From Marivirga arenosa (lineage in GTDB: Bacteria; Bacteroidota; Bacteroidia; Cytophagales; Cyclobacteriaceae): a stretch of 64,000 nt of DNA. Shown one piece after another: positions 10,263-19,598 of the stretch. Location of the stretch: assembly GCF_030503875.2 (NCBI RefSeq), contig NZ_CP129968.2, positions 1 through 64,000 of the forward strand. Direction: 5' to 3'. The notes beneath the pieces are model-generated. The model did not search any database. It saw only the letters and a program-made list of their open reading frames with translations, and was not told where the DNA came from. The position numbers and the translations under genes are program-made. The stretch's first letter is position 1. Every line of letters starts with the position of its first letter.

Positions 10263-10270
10263 CAAACTTA
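10263..10270 (-). promoter_or_regulatory. Candidate Bacteroidota -7 box for the giant surface-protein gene
   Basis: Read on the minus strand these bases are TAAGTTTG, a full match to the TAnnTTTG -7 consensus of Bacteroidota. Initiation would fall near 10256, giving a leader of about 50 bases before the ATG at 10205. No TTG-type -33 element is visible at the usual spacing, so this is a motif match only. Confidence 0.4.
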
Positions 10271-10720
10271 ACGAGTATCAGTCTTTATAAAATTGAAATG
10301 TATCCTTATATATTACAACTTATTGAAAGTTACATAATTTCCACTAATCATTTAATGGTCCATTATTTCGATTAATCTATTAATTAACAAGATCGATAAC
10401 CTTTAAATGTAGATTTAAAAAAAAGAACCATTTTGATTGGGATTTAATTGGTTATAAAAAGAAAGAACTTATGTATGATTTTACTAATAAAACTAAAAGA
10501 AAATTATAATCTTAAATTGAGTAAAAAATATTCTAATCCCCATTAAAATAATATTAAATAGTTGTTATACAGATATTTACGTTCTTTAACTTTTAAGCTT
10601 AATAATGAAATAAAAGATATAAGCTGTAATCTTGGTTAAATTTAAAGTCTAAAAATTTCAGTTATCAACTGCATGTAGTACCTCAATACAGAAGTTAAAA
10701 TAAAATCTAAAACTTATTAA

Positions 10721-10728
10721 TATCTTTG
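10721..10728 (+). promoter_or_regulatory. Candidate -7 box for the outer-membrane protein gene at 10758
   Basis: TATCTTTG matches TAnnTTTG and lies 30 bases before the start codon, a normal distance for a short leader. No clear -33 element is seen. Confidence 0.4.
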
Positions 10729-10757
10729 ATAAAATTCTGTATTTCAAAACACAAAGA

Positions 10758-11522
10758 ATGCGGTTCTTATACCTTAGTTTTTTAGTTCTTCTTTTATCTT
10801 CACCTGCATTTGCACAATACAATGCAGGAGGCACTCAATTCTATATCGGCCCAAAAGCCAGCATAAATGCAGCTAGATATACTCCAGCTAAAAACACACC
10901 TGATTTGCCCTCTGCTTATAAAAATAAGTTAGGATTTGGAGCAGGATTTATGTACAAATTCAGAGTAACAGATTTAATAAGTTTACATGGAGAGTTTAAT
11001 TACATTCGTAAATCTCGCTCTGTAATTGACTCTACAATTGTTACTGAATATCAAAACTTTCATTTAGATACTCCCATACTATTTGAAATTAGTTTTCCTG
11101 CAAAGCTTCCAAGAATTGGTAAGTTTGAATATTTCTTTAATGCTGGTCCTCAATTAAGTTATTGGATAAGTGGAAAAGGAAACACACAATTTGAAGACAA
11201 TCCTGAACAAGCTTCCAGTAATTACGCTGTTAATTTAAATACAGAAAACATTAACAGATTGCAGTTCGGAATTATATTTGGGGCAGGCATGACCCTTCCA
11301 TCAGTAGGGGATAATTATTTTGTAGTTGAAGCTAGATATTCTTTTTATCAAACTCATTTAGGTGAAAAATATGTTACTACTCTAGGTGATTTCACTCATA
11401 TAGATGATTTGAGAGGGAATTACAATGTACTTTCCTTATCGGTAGCCTATACATTCGGGCTTAATTTTATGCCAAGTAGTCAGAAAAATAAAGGCATGAA
11501 AGTTAAAACAGTAGTTCAATAA
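10758..11522 (+). CDS. PorT-like outer-membrane beta-barrel protein
   Basis: A 254-residue protein with a clear Sec signal peptide (MRFLYLSFLVLLLSSPAFAQ). The mature part starts with a short Gly/Tyr strand (FYIGPKASINAAR) and continues as alternating amphipathic strands with aromatic girdle residues, including GFGAGFMYKF, LHGEFNYI, YFFNAGPQLSYW, GIIFGAGM, VVEARYSFY and VLSLSVAYTF. This is the style of the outer-membrane beta-barrel domain found in PorT-like and other small Bacteroidota barrels of about 200-250 residues. It is transcribed away from the giant surface-protein gene, so the two may share a control region. It ends 4 bases before the convergent glycerate kinase stop, with no hairpin between. 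No specific substrate or partner can be read from the sequence; a link to surface-protein export is a guess from position. Confidence 0.7.
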   Translation: MRFLYLSFLVLLLSSPAFAQYNAGGTQFYIGPKASINAARYTPAKNTPDLPSAYKNKLGFGAGFMYKFRVTDLISLHGEFNYIRKSRSVIDSTIVTEYQNFHLDTPILFEISFPAKLPRIGKFEYFFNAGPQLSYWISGKGNTQFEDNPEQASSNYAVNLNTENINRLQFGIIFGAGMTLPSVGDNYFVVEARYSFYQTHLGEKYVTTLGDFTHIDDLRGNYNVLSLSVAYTFGLNFMPSSQKNKGMKVKTVVQ

Positions 11523-11526
11523 TAAA

Positions 11527-12645
11527 CTATTTTTCATTAAATAAATCCTGTTCTTTAATCATTAAATCTACTGCCCTTTTTAGATACTCTTGAGGTTTTT
11601 TTATAGCCTCATTTTGATTTCCTGCTATTTCAGTCAAACTGTAAACTACTGGTAGATTTTCAATTTCTGACAAGGCATTATAACCCACTAATAACAAACA
11701 TTCCTTATTAAATTTTTTACATGATTTTTGAACTCCAGATACTACTTTACCTTTAAAGGATTGTTCATCTAATTTCCCTTCTCCAGTTATAATCAAATCT
11801 GCCCATTTAACTTTTTCATCTAGTTGGGTCAGCTCTGCGATATAGTCTATCCCAGAATGTAAATGAGCATTTAAAAAAAATGTAGCCCCTCCCCCTAAAC
11901 CACCTGCCGCTCCAGCACCCGCTTTTGTATCAATATCAAAATTAAATTGCTTTAAAATTAAAGCATGAAGATGATGCATTCCTTTATCCAGTTGCTCCAA
12001 TTCTTCAGGACTTGCTCCTTTTTGTAAAGCATATTGAAAAACTGCTCCATTTTCACCCATTAAAGGGTTATTCACATCAGTGAGCACATCAAATTGAATT
12101 CCTTCTAATAGATTTTTATCAGGTTTTGCTATAGATTTAATATTCTCTAAACTTTCTGCCGAGGGAATGAATTCATGTCCCAAATGGTCAAAGAATTTAA
12201 AACCAAGAGCACTAGCCATTCCAACTCCTCCCTCGCTCGTTGCGCTCCCACCTATGCATAAAATAATATGTTTGCATCCTCTTTTTATAGCATCTAAAAT
12301 CAATTCACCCGTGCCATATGTATTGGTTTTCTTTACGTTCTGTTCTTTGGCTTTTAACAGTTGTAAACCACTTGCTACAGCCATTTCAATAAATGCAGTT
12401 TGATTTGAAATGAAATAATGAGCTTCGATTATTCGACTGAGAGGATCATGAACTTCAATATCAATTTTTTTAGCGTTCTGTTGATTAGCTATTAATTTTG
12501 CTGAGCCTTCACCGCCATCTGCTAATGGCAAAAGCTCTATTTCAATGTTTTTAGATTTTTGTTTTAGCCTTTTCGCTATGATTTCACAAACTTGTTCTGC
12601 CGATAAACTATGTTTGAATTTATCAGGTGCAATTAATATTCTCAT
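11527..12645 (-). CDS. glxK: Glycerate kinase (GlxK/GarK family)
   Basis: A 372-residue protein matching type-1 glycerate kinases, which phosphorylate glycerate with ATP to phosphoglycerate. The N-terminal APDKFKHSLSA motif (residues 6-16), the glycine-rich GGSATSEGGVGMASALGF segment (about 132-149), AGAGAAGGLGGG (about 243-254) and ITGEGKLDEQSFKGK (about 287-301) are the family hallmarks. Length is normal. The gene is divergent from the GntP-type permease at 12704 with 58 bases between starts, so uptake and phosphorylation of a sugar acid are probably co-regulated. Whether the product is 2- or 3-phosphoglycerate is not determined by the motifs seen. Confidence 0.92.
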   Translation of the reverse strand: MRILIAPDKFKHSLSAEQVCEIIAKRLKQKSKNIEIELLPLADGGEGSAKLIANQQNAKKIDIEVHDPLSRIIEAHYFISNQTAFIEMAVASGLQLLKAKEQNVKKTNTYGTGELILDAIKRGCKHIILCIGGSATSEGGVGMASALGFKFFDHLGHEFIPSAESLENIKSIAKPDKNLLEGIQFDVLTDVNNPLMGENGAVFQYALQKGASPEELEQLDKGMHHLHALILKQFNFDIDTKAGAGAAGGLGGGATFFLNAHLHSGIDYIAELTQLDEKVKWADLIITGEGKLDEQSFKGKVVSGVQKSCKKFNKECLLLVGYNALSEIENLPVVYSLTEIAGNQNEAIKKPQEYLKRAVDLMIKEQDLFNEK

Positions 12646-12703
12646 AGCGATTAAAAATTATTATTTATATTGAATGGATTGAAAATACGATAATTCATAC
12701 CAC

Positions 12704-14041
12704 ATGGAAAATTTCTATTCTATAATTTTTTGGATCCTTCTGTCAATTTTCCTGATTATCATAGGCACCGCAAAGTTTAAATTTCATCCCGCCTTAGTAC
12801 TTTTTACAGTCGCTATGATTACTGCATTAGGTTTTGGAAATTCAATATCTGAATCTATTAAGATTGTAAGTCTAGGTTTTGGAAATATGTTAGCAAACAT
12901 AGGAATACTAATATTATTAGGCTGTATTCTGGCTGTAATTTTAGAAGAATTGAAATCTATCCAATACCTTTCTTCATTGTTTATAAAAGCCTTTGGATTA
13001 AAAAGGCCATTTTTACTTCTAAGCTCTTTAGGGGGATTAATAGGCATTCCTGTTTTTTGTGATGTAGCCTACATCATCCTTTCAAATTTTAGCAAATCAT
13101 TGGCTCAAAAAGCTGGTGTCAGCAAAATTTCGACCTCAATTACCATTGCTTCCTCATTATATATTGCGCATAATTTAATTCCCCCAACTCCAGGTCCATT
13201 AGCCGTGATTGGAAATTTTCAGGCATCTGATCAGTTAGGATTAGTATTTCTATTAGGAGTAATAATAAGTATATTTTTGGTTCTTATTCTCGCTGCTTAT
13301 GCGAGATATATTTCAGCCAAAACAGCCAAAAGCGACATAAGCGAAAATCATAAAGAAGTAGAAACCTCAAATCAATCATTCTTCATCATTACCCCCTTAT
13401 TAATCCCGATCATATTAATAGCTATAGGTAGTTTTATTGGGTTATCTGAAAATGAATATTTTATCTTTAAATATATAGAAATCATGGGGAATCCGATTAT
13501 TGCTTTAGGGATAGGGGTACTCATAGGTTTATTTTTACTCAGAAAAAGAAAATCAAATGCTAAAGGTGACATCATTAAAGATGCTATTTCTCAAGCAGGA
13601 CCAATTCTGATTATCACTGGCTTAGGTGGAAGCTACGGACAAGTAATCAAAAATAGTGCATTTTCAGATCTACTTATTGAAAATGTGGGGATTGAATCAC
13701 AACAATCTATCATTATCTTATTGATGGCCTATCTATTGGCTTTCTTTATAAAAACTGCACAGGGATCCAGTACATCCGCAATGATCATTGTTAGTTCTAT
13801 AATTGCTCCATTGATTATAGGTTCAGAATTGAACAATCCTTTAGGTATTTCTCTTTTAGTATTAGCAATTGGCTCCGGTGCTATGATGGTGAGCCATAGT
13901 AATGATTCCTACTTCTGGGTGGTAAAAGAGTTTAGTGGCATGTCTGTTAAACAATCTTTAAAAAACTTTAGTGTAGGAACCATTCTTTTATCCATTTCAT
14001 CTTTCCTGATGGTTTTGTTGATGTTTTGGATTTTGATTTAA
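12704..14041 (+). CDS. GntP-family sugar-acid permease
   Basis: A 445-residue inner-membrane protein with about 12 hydrophobic segments. It carries the GntP-family features GLIGIPVFCDVAYIIL (about 111-126) and LIPPTPGPLAVIG (about 158-170), plus a C-terminal GSGAMMVSHSNDSYFWVV segment. Family members are proton symporters for gluconate and related acids. The divergent neighbour is glycerate kinase, so glycerate or another aldonate is a reasonable substrate; this is inference. The downstream gene begins 19 bases after the stop and may be co-transcribed. Confidence 0.88.
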   Translation: MENFYSIIFWILLSIFLIIIGTAKFKFHPALVLFTVAMITALGFGNSISESIKIVSLGFGNMLANIGILILLGCILAVILEELKSIQYLSSLFIKAFGLKRPFLLLSSLGGLIGIPVFCDVAYIILSNFSKSLAQKAGVSKISTSITIASSLYIAHNLIPPTPGPLAVIGNFQASDQLGLVFLLGVIISIFLVLILAAYARYISAKTAKSDISENHKEVETSNQSFFIITPLLIPIILIAIGSFIGLSENEYFIFKYIEIMGNPIIALGIGVLIGLFLLRKRKSNAKGDIIKDAISQAGPILIITGLGGSYGQVIKNSAFSDLLIENVGIESQQSIIILLMAYLLAFFIKTAQGSSTSAMIIVSSIIAPLIIGSELNNPLGISLLVLAIGSGAMMVSHSNDSYFWVVKEFSGMSVKQSLKNFSVGTILLSISSFLMVLLMFWILI

Positions 14042-14060
14042 TTTTAATTTCTATTGATTT

Positions 14061-14678
14061 ATGCAAGATTATGTTTGGTATGCAAGTTATGGTTCGAATC
14101 TGTCGGAAGACCGATTTATGTGTTACATAAAAGGTGGAAAGCCTGCTGGAGCTAAAAAGATATATGAAGGCTGTAGTGATAAATCAAATCCTGTTGATCA
14201 AAAAGCAATTGAAATCCCGCATGAATTATACTTTGCCAAAAGTGCACAAGTATGGAGTGGCGGAGGTGTCTGTTTTATAAATCCTCAAATCAATAATGAA
14301 GCTAATACATTAGCTAAAATGTACTTGATCACTAAAAGTCAATTTATTGATGTGGTAAAACAAGAGAACAAAACTAATGAATCATTAAATGTTGATTTCA
14401 ATAAAGTAAAAGAACATAAATCACTGATTACCATTGAAAATAGTTGGTATGGAAACCTTCTCCATCTCGGTAATGAGGAGCATTCTCCGATTTTCACCTT
14501 TACTAACCAAGGGTATCTTCATGATGAAATAAACTCTCCAAATCATCACTACCTCAAAACAATCATCAAAGGATTAGTCGACTCCCACAAGTTAAGCGAA
14601 GTTCAAATTGTTGATTATTTAAGCAGCAAAAAGGGAGTTTCAAAAAATCAAATTCATAATATTATTACTGAGCTATAA
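14061..14678 (+). CDS. Gamma-glutamylcyclotransferase-like fold protein
   Basis: A 205-residue cytosolic protein beginning with YASYGSNL (residues 7-14), the substrate-loop signature of the gamma-glutamylcyclotransferase (GGCT)-like fold. Further conserved-looking elements are AQVWSGGGVCFIN (about 72-84) and the region around ENSWYGNLLHLG. Classical members cleave gamma-glutamyl peptides to 5-oxoproline. This one is longer and diverged, and I cannot point with confidence to the catalytic Glu. It follows the GntP gene by 19 bases, but no metabolic link is obvious. Exact activity unknown. Confidence 0.6.
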   Translation: MQDYVWYASYGSNLSEDRFMCYIKGGKPAGAKKIYEGCSDKSNPVDQKAIEIPHELYFAKSAQVWSGGGVCFINPQINNEANTLAKMYLITKSQFIDVVKQENKTNESLNVDFNKVKEHKSLITIENSWYGNLLHLGNEEHSPIFTFTNQGYLHDEINSPNHHYLKTIIKGLVDSHKLSEVQIVDYLSSKKGVSKNQIHNIITEL

Positions 14679-14710
14679 AATCAAAATGTTACTTTTATAA
14701 ATAATAAAAC

Positions 14711-14739
14711 TATATTTGTAACAATACGTATAATACGTA
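14711..14739 (+). promoter_or_regulatory. -7 box followed by a palindromic TetR-type operator candidate
   Basis: TATATTTG at 14711-14718 matches the TAnnTTTG -7 consensus. Seven bases later TACGTAT-A-ATACGTA (14725-14739) is a perfect inverted repeat with 7-base arms around one central base, placed where transcription would start. The next gene (ATG 14758) encodes a TetR repressor, so negative autoregulation of the six-gene operon is the simplest reading. Short palindromes do occur by chance in AT-rich DNA; the position makes this one credible. Confidence 0.55.
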
Positions 14740-14757
14740 ACACCTTTTGATTAAAAA

Positions 14758-15327
14758 ATGACTAAAAGTCAAAAAGCAATTATAGCAAGTGCTAAATCTT
14801 TATTCTGGAAGTATGGCTTAAAAAAAGTCACCGTAGAAGAGATTTGTGACAAAGCAGGAGTAAGTAAAATGACCTTTTACAGACGCTTTGTAAATAAAGA
14901 ACATGCAGCAGAAGAGATATTGGAAGAGATTTTAGAGGAAAATCTCAGAAAGTATAATGCTGTAATGAGTACTAATAAGCCATTCCCTGAAAAAATAAAT
15001 GAAATCCTTCATCTAAAGCATCAAGAATCTAAAAATTTAAGCAAAGAATTTATCAATGAAATTCTTACTGAAGATGAATCCGCTTTAAGTGAACTTATTC
15101 AAAAATTCAGTATAAAAAGTCACAGTTTAATGCTAGAGGATTTTGAAAAAGCCAAAAAAGAAGGATGGGTAAGGAAAGATCTGAGGCCTGAATTTATCAT
15201 GGACATGTTGGGGATAATCAAAGCCAGAATGCAAGATGAAAATTTCCTAAAAATGTTTAATTCAATGGATGAAGCGATCATGGAGTTAAGCAATTTTTTC
15301 TTCTATGGAATATTCGTAAAAAGATGA
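14758..15327 (+). CDS. TetR/AcrR-family transcriptional regulator
   Basis: A 189-residue protein with an N-terminal TetR helix-turn-helix: LKKVTVEEICDKAGVSKMTF followed by YRRFVNKEHA (about 21-50). The C-terminal ligand/dimer domain is variable, as usual in this family. It is first in a tightly packed run with an outer-membrane protein gene 3 bases downstream, followed by an ABC transporter and a LolA-like protein. It probably represses its own operon through the palindrome at 14725-14739. The inducer is unknown; by context it could be a lipid or envelope-active compound. Confidence 0.88.
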   Translation: MTKSQKAIIASAKSLFWKYGLKKVTVEEICDKAGVSKMTFYRRFVNKEHAAEEILEEILEENLRKYNAVMSTNKPFPEKINEILHLKHQESKNLSKEFINEILTEDESALSELIQKFSIKSHSLMLEDFEKAKKEGWVRKDLRPEFIMDMLGIIKARMQDENFLKMFNSMDEAIMELSNFFFYGIFVKR

Positions 15328-15330
15328 TGC

Positions 15331-16452
15331 ATGAAAAAGATCATCATCATATCATTAATTGCTCTACTTTCAGTTCAACTTAAAGCTCAACTAAACTGGA
15401 ATGGGCAAGTATCTGCCTTCACCAATTTCAGCCCTGATAATCAATACTCTCTTTTCTTAGGGGGTAGGTATATTCCTGAAATTAACTATATCCATTCATT
15501 AGATTCAGGCAAAAGCTTCGATATCTTAGCGTCTGTAGATTTAAATGGCTCTATTTTATCTGATCCCTTTCAAGACCAAATTTATAATGGCGCTTTAAAT
15601 CCTTACAGGTTTTGGACGCGCTATTCTGGTCAGAATTATCAAGTTCGAATTGGGTTACAGAAAATTGATTTCGGTGTTTCTACCTTGCTAAGACCTTTAC
15701 AATGGTTTAATCAAATAGACCCCAGAGATCCCTTAGCTTTAACCAATGGGGTTTACGGTATAATGGGTAAGTATTATTTCAAAAATAATGCGAACATCTG
15801 GGCGTGGGGCTTATACGGTAATGAAAAAAGACGAGGCTTTGATGCGATTGCTACTAATGATAAAATCCCTGAATTTGGTGGCCGATTGCAATTACCTATC
15901 CTAACTGGTGAAATAGGCCTTACCTATCATCACAGAAAAGCCGATGCAAGCAATTTTATCAATGAATCCATTTACCAGGAAATTGCGGAAAATAGGTTTG
16001 CTCTAGATCTTAAACTCGACTGGATAGTCGGTTTTTGGGTGGAATCAACTTATATCCATAAAGCAGAAAACCTTGGCCCTTTAACTAACCAAAATTTAAT
16101 AAATATCGGGTCGGACTACACTTTTGGACTAGGGAATGGATTGACAATTATTGCAGAAAATCTGCTTTATGGTAGTAGTGAAGAAGCTTTTTCAAGTGAT
16201 TATTCCAACATCACAGCTATGAGCCTAAATTATCCATTTAGCTTTTTCGATAGTATCAGCAGTCTTGCTTACTATAATTGGGATTCCAATAGCACTACAT
16301 TTTTTGTTAATTATCAACATCAGTTTAATAAAATCATTGGATACCTAATGGCCTACTATAATCCTTCGGATTTTCAGGGTATTCAACAAAATGAATTAGT
16401 TAATAACTTTTCTGGCCCCGGGGTCAGACTAATGTTAGTTTATAATCACTAA
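15331..16452 (+). CDS. Outer-membrane beta-barrel protein of the ABC-LolA operon
   Basis: A 373-residue protein with a signal peptide (MKKIIIISLIALLSVQLKAQ) and a mature part of alternating amphipathic strands rich in Tyr, Trp and Asn, such as YRFWTRYSGQNYQVRIGLQ, IWAWGLYGNE, GEIGLTYHH and NFFVNYQHQF-like segments. The C-terminus (GVRLMLVYNH) ends in a barrel-type strand. It resembles porin or alginate-export-like barrels that accompany FtsX/LolA-type export operons in other bacteria, but I cannot name the family. It starts 3 bases after the TetR gene and stops 10 bases before the ABC ATPase start, so it probably supplies the outer-membrane component of that system. Confidence 0.6.
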   Translation: MKKIIIISLIALLSVQLKAQLNWNGQVSAFTNFSPDNQYSLFLGGRYIPEINYIHSLDSGKSFDILASVDLNGSILSDPFQDQIYNGALNPYRFWTRYSGQNYQVRIGLQKIDFGVSTLLRPLQWFNQIDPRDPLALTNGVYGIMGKYYFKNNANIWAWGLYGNEKRRGFDAIATNDKIPEFGGRLQLPILTGEIGLTYHHRKADASNFINESIYQEIAENRFALDLKLDWIVGFWVESTYIHKAENLGPLTNQNLINIGSDYTFGLGNGLTIIAENLLYGSSEEAFSSDYSNITAMSLNYPFSFFDSISSLAYYNWDSNSTTFFVNYQHQFNKIIGYLMAYYNPSDFQGIQQNELVNNFSGPGVRLMLVYNH

Positions 16453-16462
16453 ACTCTTGAAC

Positions 16463-17170
16463 ATGGAACCTATCATAAAAATTGAAAATGTCACCAAGAA
16501 ATTCCCAGAAGGAGAAGGGGAATTTACAGCCTTAAGAGATATTAATCTCAATTTTGAAAAAGGTGAATTTACGGGTATTGTTGGACCAAGTGGTTCTGGA
16601 AAAACTACTTTACTTAACATTATTGGATCATTAGATAAACCCACATCAGGCAATGCTTGGGTCATGAATAAAAATATTGCAGAATTAAGCCACAAGGAAT
16701 CTGCTCAACTTCGGAATCTTCACCTTGGTTTTATATTTCAAGTATATAATCTTCTGCCAGTTTATACCGTTTTTGAAAATGTTGAATTTGCGCTTCTTCT
16801 TCAAAATAAAAGCAAAGAAGAAAGAAGAAAAGCAGTAATGCAGGCCCTAGAGTGGGTAGGGTTAGAAAATATTGCTAATAAAAAGCCTTCAAAATTATCA
16901 GGAGGTGAAGGCCAAAGAGTAGCGATTGCCCGTGCAATGGTAAAAGAACCTAAAATAGTATTAGCTGATGAGCCCACTGCTAATTTAGATGCTGCAAATG
17001 CACATGCCATTATTCAAACCATGAAAAAGCTTAATGCAGAACTAGGCACTACATTTCTTTTCTCTACTCATGATGAAAAAGTAATGCAGTATTTAAACCG
17101 AATCATACATCTTGAAGGAGGAAGGGTCGATAAAGACGAACTTATAACATCTCAAAAAGCTGTATCATGA
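16463..17170 (+). CDS. ABC transporter ATP-binding protein (LolD/MacB class)
   Basis: A 235-residue ATPase from the ATG at 16463; a TTG six bases earlier is possible but less likely. Walker A GPSGSGKT is at 41-48, the Q-loop in FIFQVYNLLP (about 90-99), the signature LSGGEGQ at 145-151, Walker B IVLADEPT at 165-172 and the H-loop in STHDEKV. The EGQRVAIARA signature and size place it with LolD/MacB/FtsE ATPases that energise mechanotransmission rather than classical import. Its stop overlaps the next permease start by 4 bases (ATGA), so the two are translationally coupled. It should power the two FtsX-like permeases that follow. Confidence 0.92.
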   Translation: MEPIIKIENVTKKFPEGEGEFTALRDINLNFEKGEFTGIVGPSGSGKTTLLNIIGSLDKPTSGNAWVMNKNIAELSHKESAQLRNLHLGFIFQVYNLLPVYTVFENVEFALLLQNKSKEERRKAVMQALEWVGLENIANKKPSKLSGGEGQRVAIARAMVKEPKIVLADEPTANLDAANAHAIIQTMKKLNAELGTTFLFSTHDEKVMQYLNRIIHLEGGRVDKDELITSQKAVS

Positions 17171-18330
17171 AACTCGCATTTCAATTAGCTTACAGGAATT
17201 TGGTTGGTGCAGGATTACGCACTTGGCTAAATGTTGGGATTCTGGCCTTTACATTTATCATCATCATCTTTTTTAATGCGTATCTAGATGGCTGGAATTT
17301 GCAAGCACAACGCGAAAGTATAAAGTGGGAATATGGCAGTGGTCAATTAAGATATCATGATTATGATCCACTTGATCCTTTTTCAATTAAGGATGCTCAT
17401 GGTAATCTAGACAATCAAAAAAAGGATGGTCTTATCCCCGTTTTAATTCAGCAAGGATCTCTTTACCCAGAAGGTAGAATGATTTCTATTTTAATGAAAG
17501 GAATAGAAGAAGATCAAACTTTACTAGAATTACCTACCTCTTCATTTACTTCCTCTCAAGGGAATATTCCAGCAATCATTGGTAAAAGAATGGCAAGCTC
17601 CAACAAACTAGAAATTGGAGATAAGGTACTTTTAAGATGGCGAGATAAGAACGGAACTTTTGATGCAGCTGAAATCACTATAGTCGATATTTTTGACACA
17701 GATGTTAGCAATGTAGATGTCAGTCAGATTTGGATCCCAATTGAAAAACTTTGGGAAATGACAGGTTTAAAAGGAGAGGCAACCTATTTTGTAGCCAATG
17801 AAAATTACAATGCTGCTGATCTTGAAAACTGGAATTTTAAATCTAGAACTGAATTACTAAAGCAATTACAAGAAATCATTGAAATGAAGAGTGCGAGTAC
17901 TTCCATACTCTATCTTTTGCTTTTAGGAATAGCACTTCTGGCCATTTTTGATACTCAAGTATTATCTATTTTCAGAAGACAGAAAGAAATTGGGACTTAT
18001 ATCGCATTAGGTATGACGCGCTGGCAAGTAGTTCAATTATTTACAATTGAAGGAAGTATGTACAGTATTATGGCCAGCATAATTGGGGCCATAATCGGAG
18101 CTCCAATATTCTGGTATTTTGCAAGCACTGGTATCGGAATGCCAGACTATATAACCCAACAGGATATGGGAGTTACAATTGCTCAGCGTATTTATCCTGC
18201 TTTTACAATTGGCTTGATAATAGGCACTATTGCATTAGTGGTTATCTCTGCCACTATCGTTAGTTTCATTCCTTCAAGGAATATCGCAAAAATGGATCCC
18301 GTTGAAGCATTAAAAGGTAAAGTGCAATGA
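17167..18330 (+). CDS. FtsX-like ABC permease, first subunit
   Basis: A 387-residue membrane protein with the FtsX/MacB/LolCE topology: one N-terminal helix (about 20-42), a large extracytoplasmic domain (about 45-240) and three C-terminal helices (about 245-270, 295-325 and 340-370). The cytoplasmic linker has RRQKEIGTYIALGMTRWQV, the usual FtsX-domain coupling motif, and the end reads FIPSRNIAKMDPVEALKG, also family-typical. It overlaps its neighbours on both sides by 4 bases. It forms a heterodimer with the 18327 product by inference. LolC/E-type substrates are lipoproteins or lipids; the substrate here is not shown. Confidence 0.88.
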   Translation: MKLAFQLAYRNLVGAGLRTWLNVGILAFTFIIIIFFNAYLDGWNLQAQRESIKWEYGSGQLRYHDYDPLDPFSIKDAHGNLDNQKKDGLIPVLIQQGSLYPEGRMISILMKGIEEDQTLLELPTSSFTSSQGNIPAIIGKRMASSNKLEIGDKVLLRWRDKNGTFDAAEITIVDIFDTDVSNVDVSQIWIPIEKLWEMTGLKGEATYFVANENYNAADLENWNFKSRTELLKQLQEIIEMKSASTSILYLLLLGIALLAIFDTQVLSIFRRQKEIGTYIALGMTRWQVVQLFTIEGSMYSIMASIIGAIIGAPIFWYFASTGIGMPDYITQQDMGVTIAQRIYPAFTIGLIIGTIALVVISATIVSFIPSRNIAKMDPVEALKGKVQ

Positions 18331-19598
18331 TACAGTTTATTTTAAAAGGAATATTACGAGATAAAAACAGAAGCCTTTTACCCATTGTAATTGTGGCTTT
18401 AGGCGTTACACTCACCGTATTTTTAAGTGGTTATTTGGCAGGGGTTTTTCAAGATGTAATCCAGCAAAATGCACGATTTGAAACAGGTCATGTAAAGATC
18501 ATGAGTAAGCCCTACGCGCAAAATAAAGATCAATTACCGATTGATTTAGCCTTGTTAAACACCGAAAAACTTAAAAAAGAACTTCAGAGTGCATATCCTG
18601 ATATGCAATGGGTTCAAAGAATTAAATTCGGGGGGCTTTTAGATGTGCCTGATGAAAATGGTAATAGCAGAAGCCAGGGCCCAGCTTCAGTCATGGCGAT
18701 TTCAATTCTCTCTGATAATAATGAAATAGAAAGGCTAAACATTAAGAATTCAGTTATCAAAGGAGGCATACCAACTAAAAGTGGCGATGTACTCATCTCA
18801 AATGACTTTGCAAATAAGTTGGATATTAAAATTGGAGATGAAATCACCTATGTAGGTTCCACTATGTATGGGAGTATGGCCTTTCAGAATTATAGAGTAT
18901 CAGGAACGGTTGAATTTGGAAATGTCGGCTTTGATAAAGGCGCTATTATCATGGATGTTTCGGATGCACAGCAAATCTTAAACATGGAAGATGGCGCAAC
19001 TGAAATATTAGGTTATTTTGGTAATAGTCAATATGAAAGTGATCGAGCTAATTCAATTGCTGAAAATTTTAATACTAAATATAAAAACTCAGAAGATGAG
19101 TTTGCTCCAGAAATGTTCAGCTTAGAAGAGCAAAACGGATTAGGTGAAATTCTAGCCTACAGCAATTATATGTCTCAAATCATAGTCACAGTTCTAATAT
19201 TTGCGATGTCAGTTGTTTTATGGAATACTGGTTTGCTTGGAGGTTTAAGACGATATAAAGAATATGGAATTAGGCTTGCACTAGGCGAATCAAAAGGAAG
19301 CATTTATCGGAAATCCATAATAGAAGCGGTATTGATAGGTGCAATTGGAAGTACACTTGGTACCTTCCTAGGATTGATCGCTACTTATTATATGCAAGAA
19401 GTAGGCCTCGATATAAGTGATTTAATGGATAAATCAAGTATGATTATGCCATCAACTATTCGAGCTAAAATTATCCCTAATCAAATTTACATTGGTTTCA
19501 TTCCAGGAGTATTAGCAATGGTTTTAGGCAATATGCTTTCTGGAATGGGAATATATAAAAGAGAAACTGCCAACTTATTTAAAGAATTAGAAGTATGA
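18327..19598 (+). CDS. FtsX-like ABC permease, second subunit
   Basis: A 423-residue homologue of the preceding permease: N-terminal helix (about 18-40), periplasmic domain, then three helices near 285-305, 335-360 and 390-410. The linker RRYKEYGIRLALGESKGSIYRK is the FtsX coupling segment. The protein lacks the usual MDPVEALR ending of the first subunit and finishes YKRETANLFKELEV. It overlaps the upstream gene and the LolA-like gene by 4 bases each, so the ATPase, both permeases and the carrier are made together. A LolCE-like heterodimer is inferred. Confidence 0.87.
   Translation: MIQFILKGILRDKNRSLLPIVIVALGVTLTVFLSGYLAGVFQDVIQQNARFETGHVKIMSKPYAQNKDQLPIDLALLNTEKLKKELQSAYPDMQWVQRIKFGGLLDVPDENGNSRSQGPASVMAISILSDNNEIERLNIKNSVIKGGIPTKSGDVLISNDFANKLDIKIGDEITYVGSTMYGSMAFQNYRVSGTVEFGNVGFDKGAIIMDVSDAQQILNMEDGATEILGYFGNSQYESDRANSIAENFNTKYKNSEDEFAPEMFSLEEQNGLGEILAYSNYMSQIIVTVLIFAMSVVLWNTGLLGGLRRYKEYGIRLALGESKGSIYRKSIIEAVLIGAIGSTLGTFLGLIATYYMQEVGLDISDLMDKSSMIMPSTIRAKIIPNQIYIGFIPGVLAMVLGNMLSGMGIYKRETANLFKELEV

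Larger units (their letters stand above)
10206..10757. other. Intergenic region between divergent genes
   Basis: This 552-base AT-rich spacer separates the giant surface-protein gene (minus) from the outer-membrane protein gene (plus). I see one -7-like box facing each gene (separate entries) and no convincing open reading frame, RNA gene or terminator. Its length leaves room for a regulated control region for the giant gene. Confidence 0.6.

Noticed and set aside
16457..16462. TTG start for the ABC ATPase
   Set aside because: The ATG six bases downstream gives a standard N-terminus for the family and there is no ribosome site favouring the TTG.
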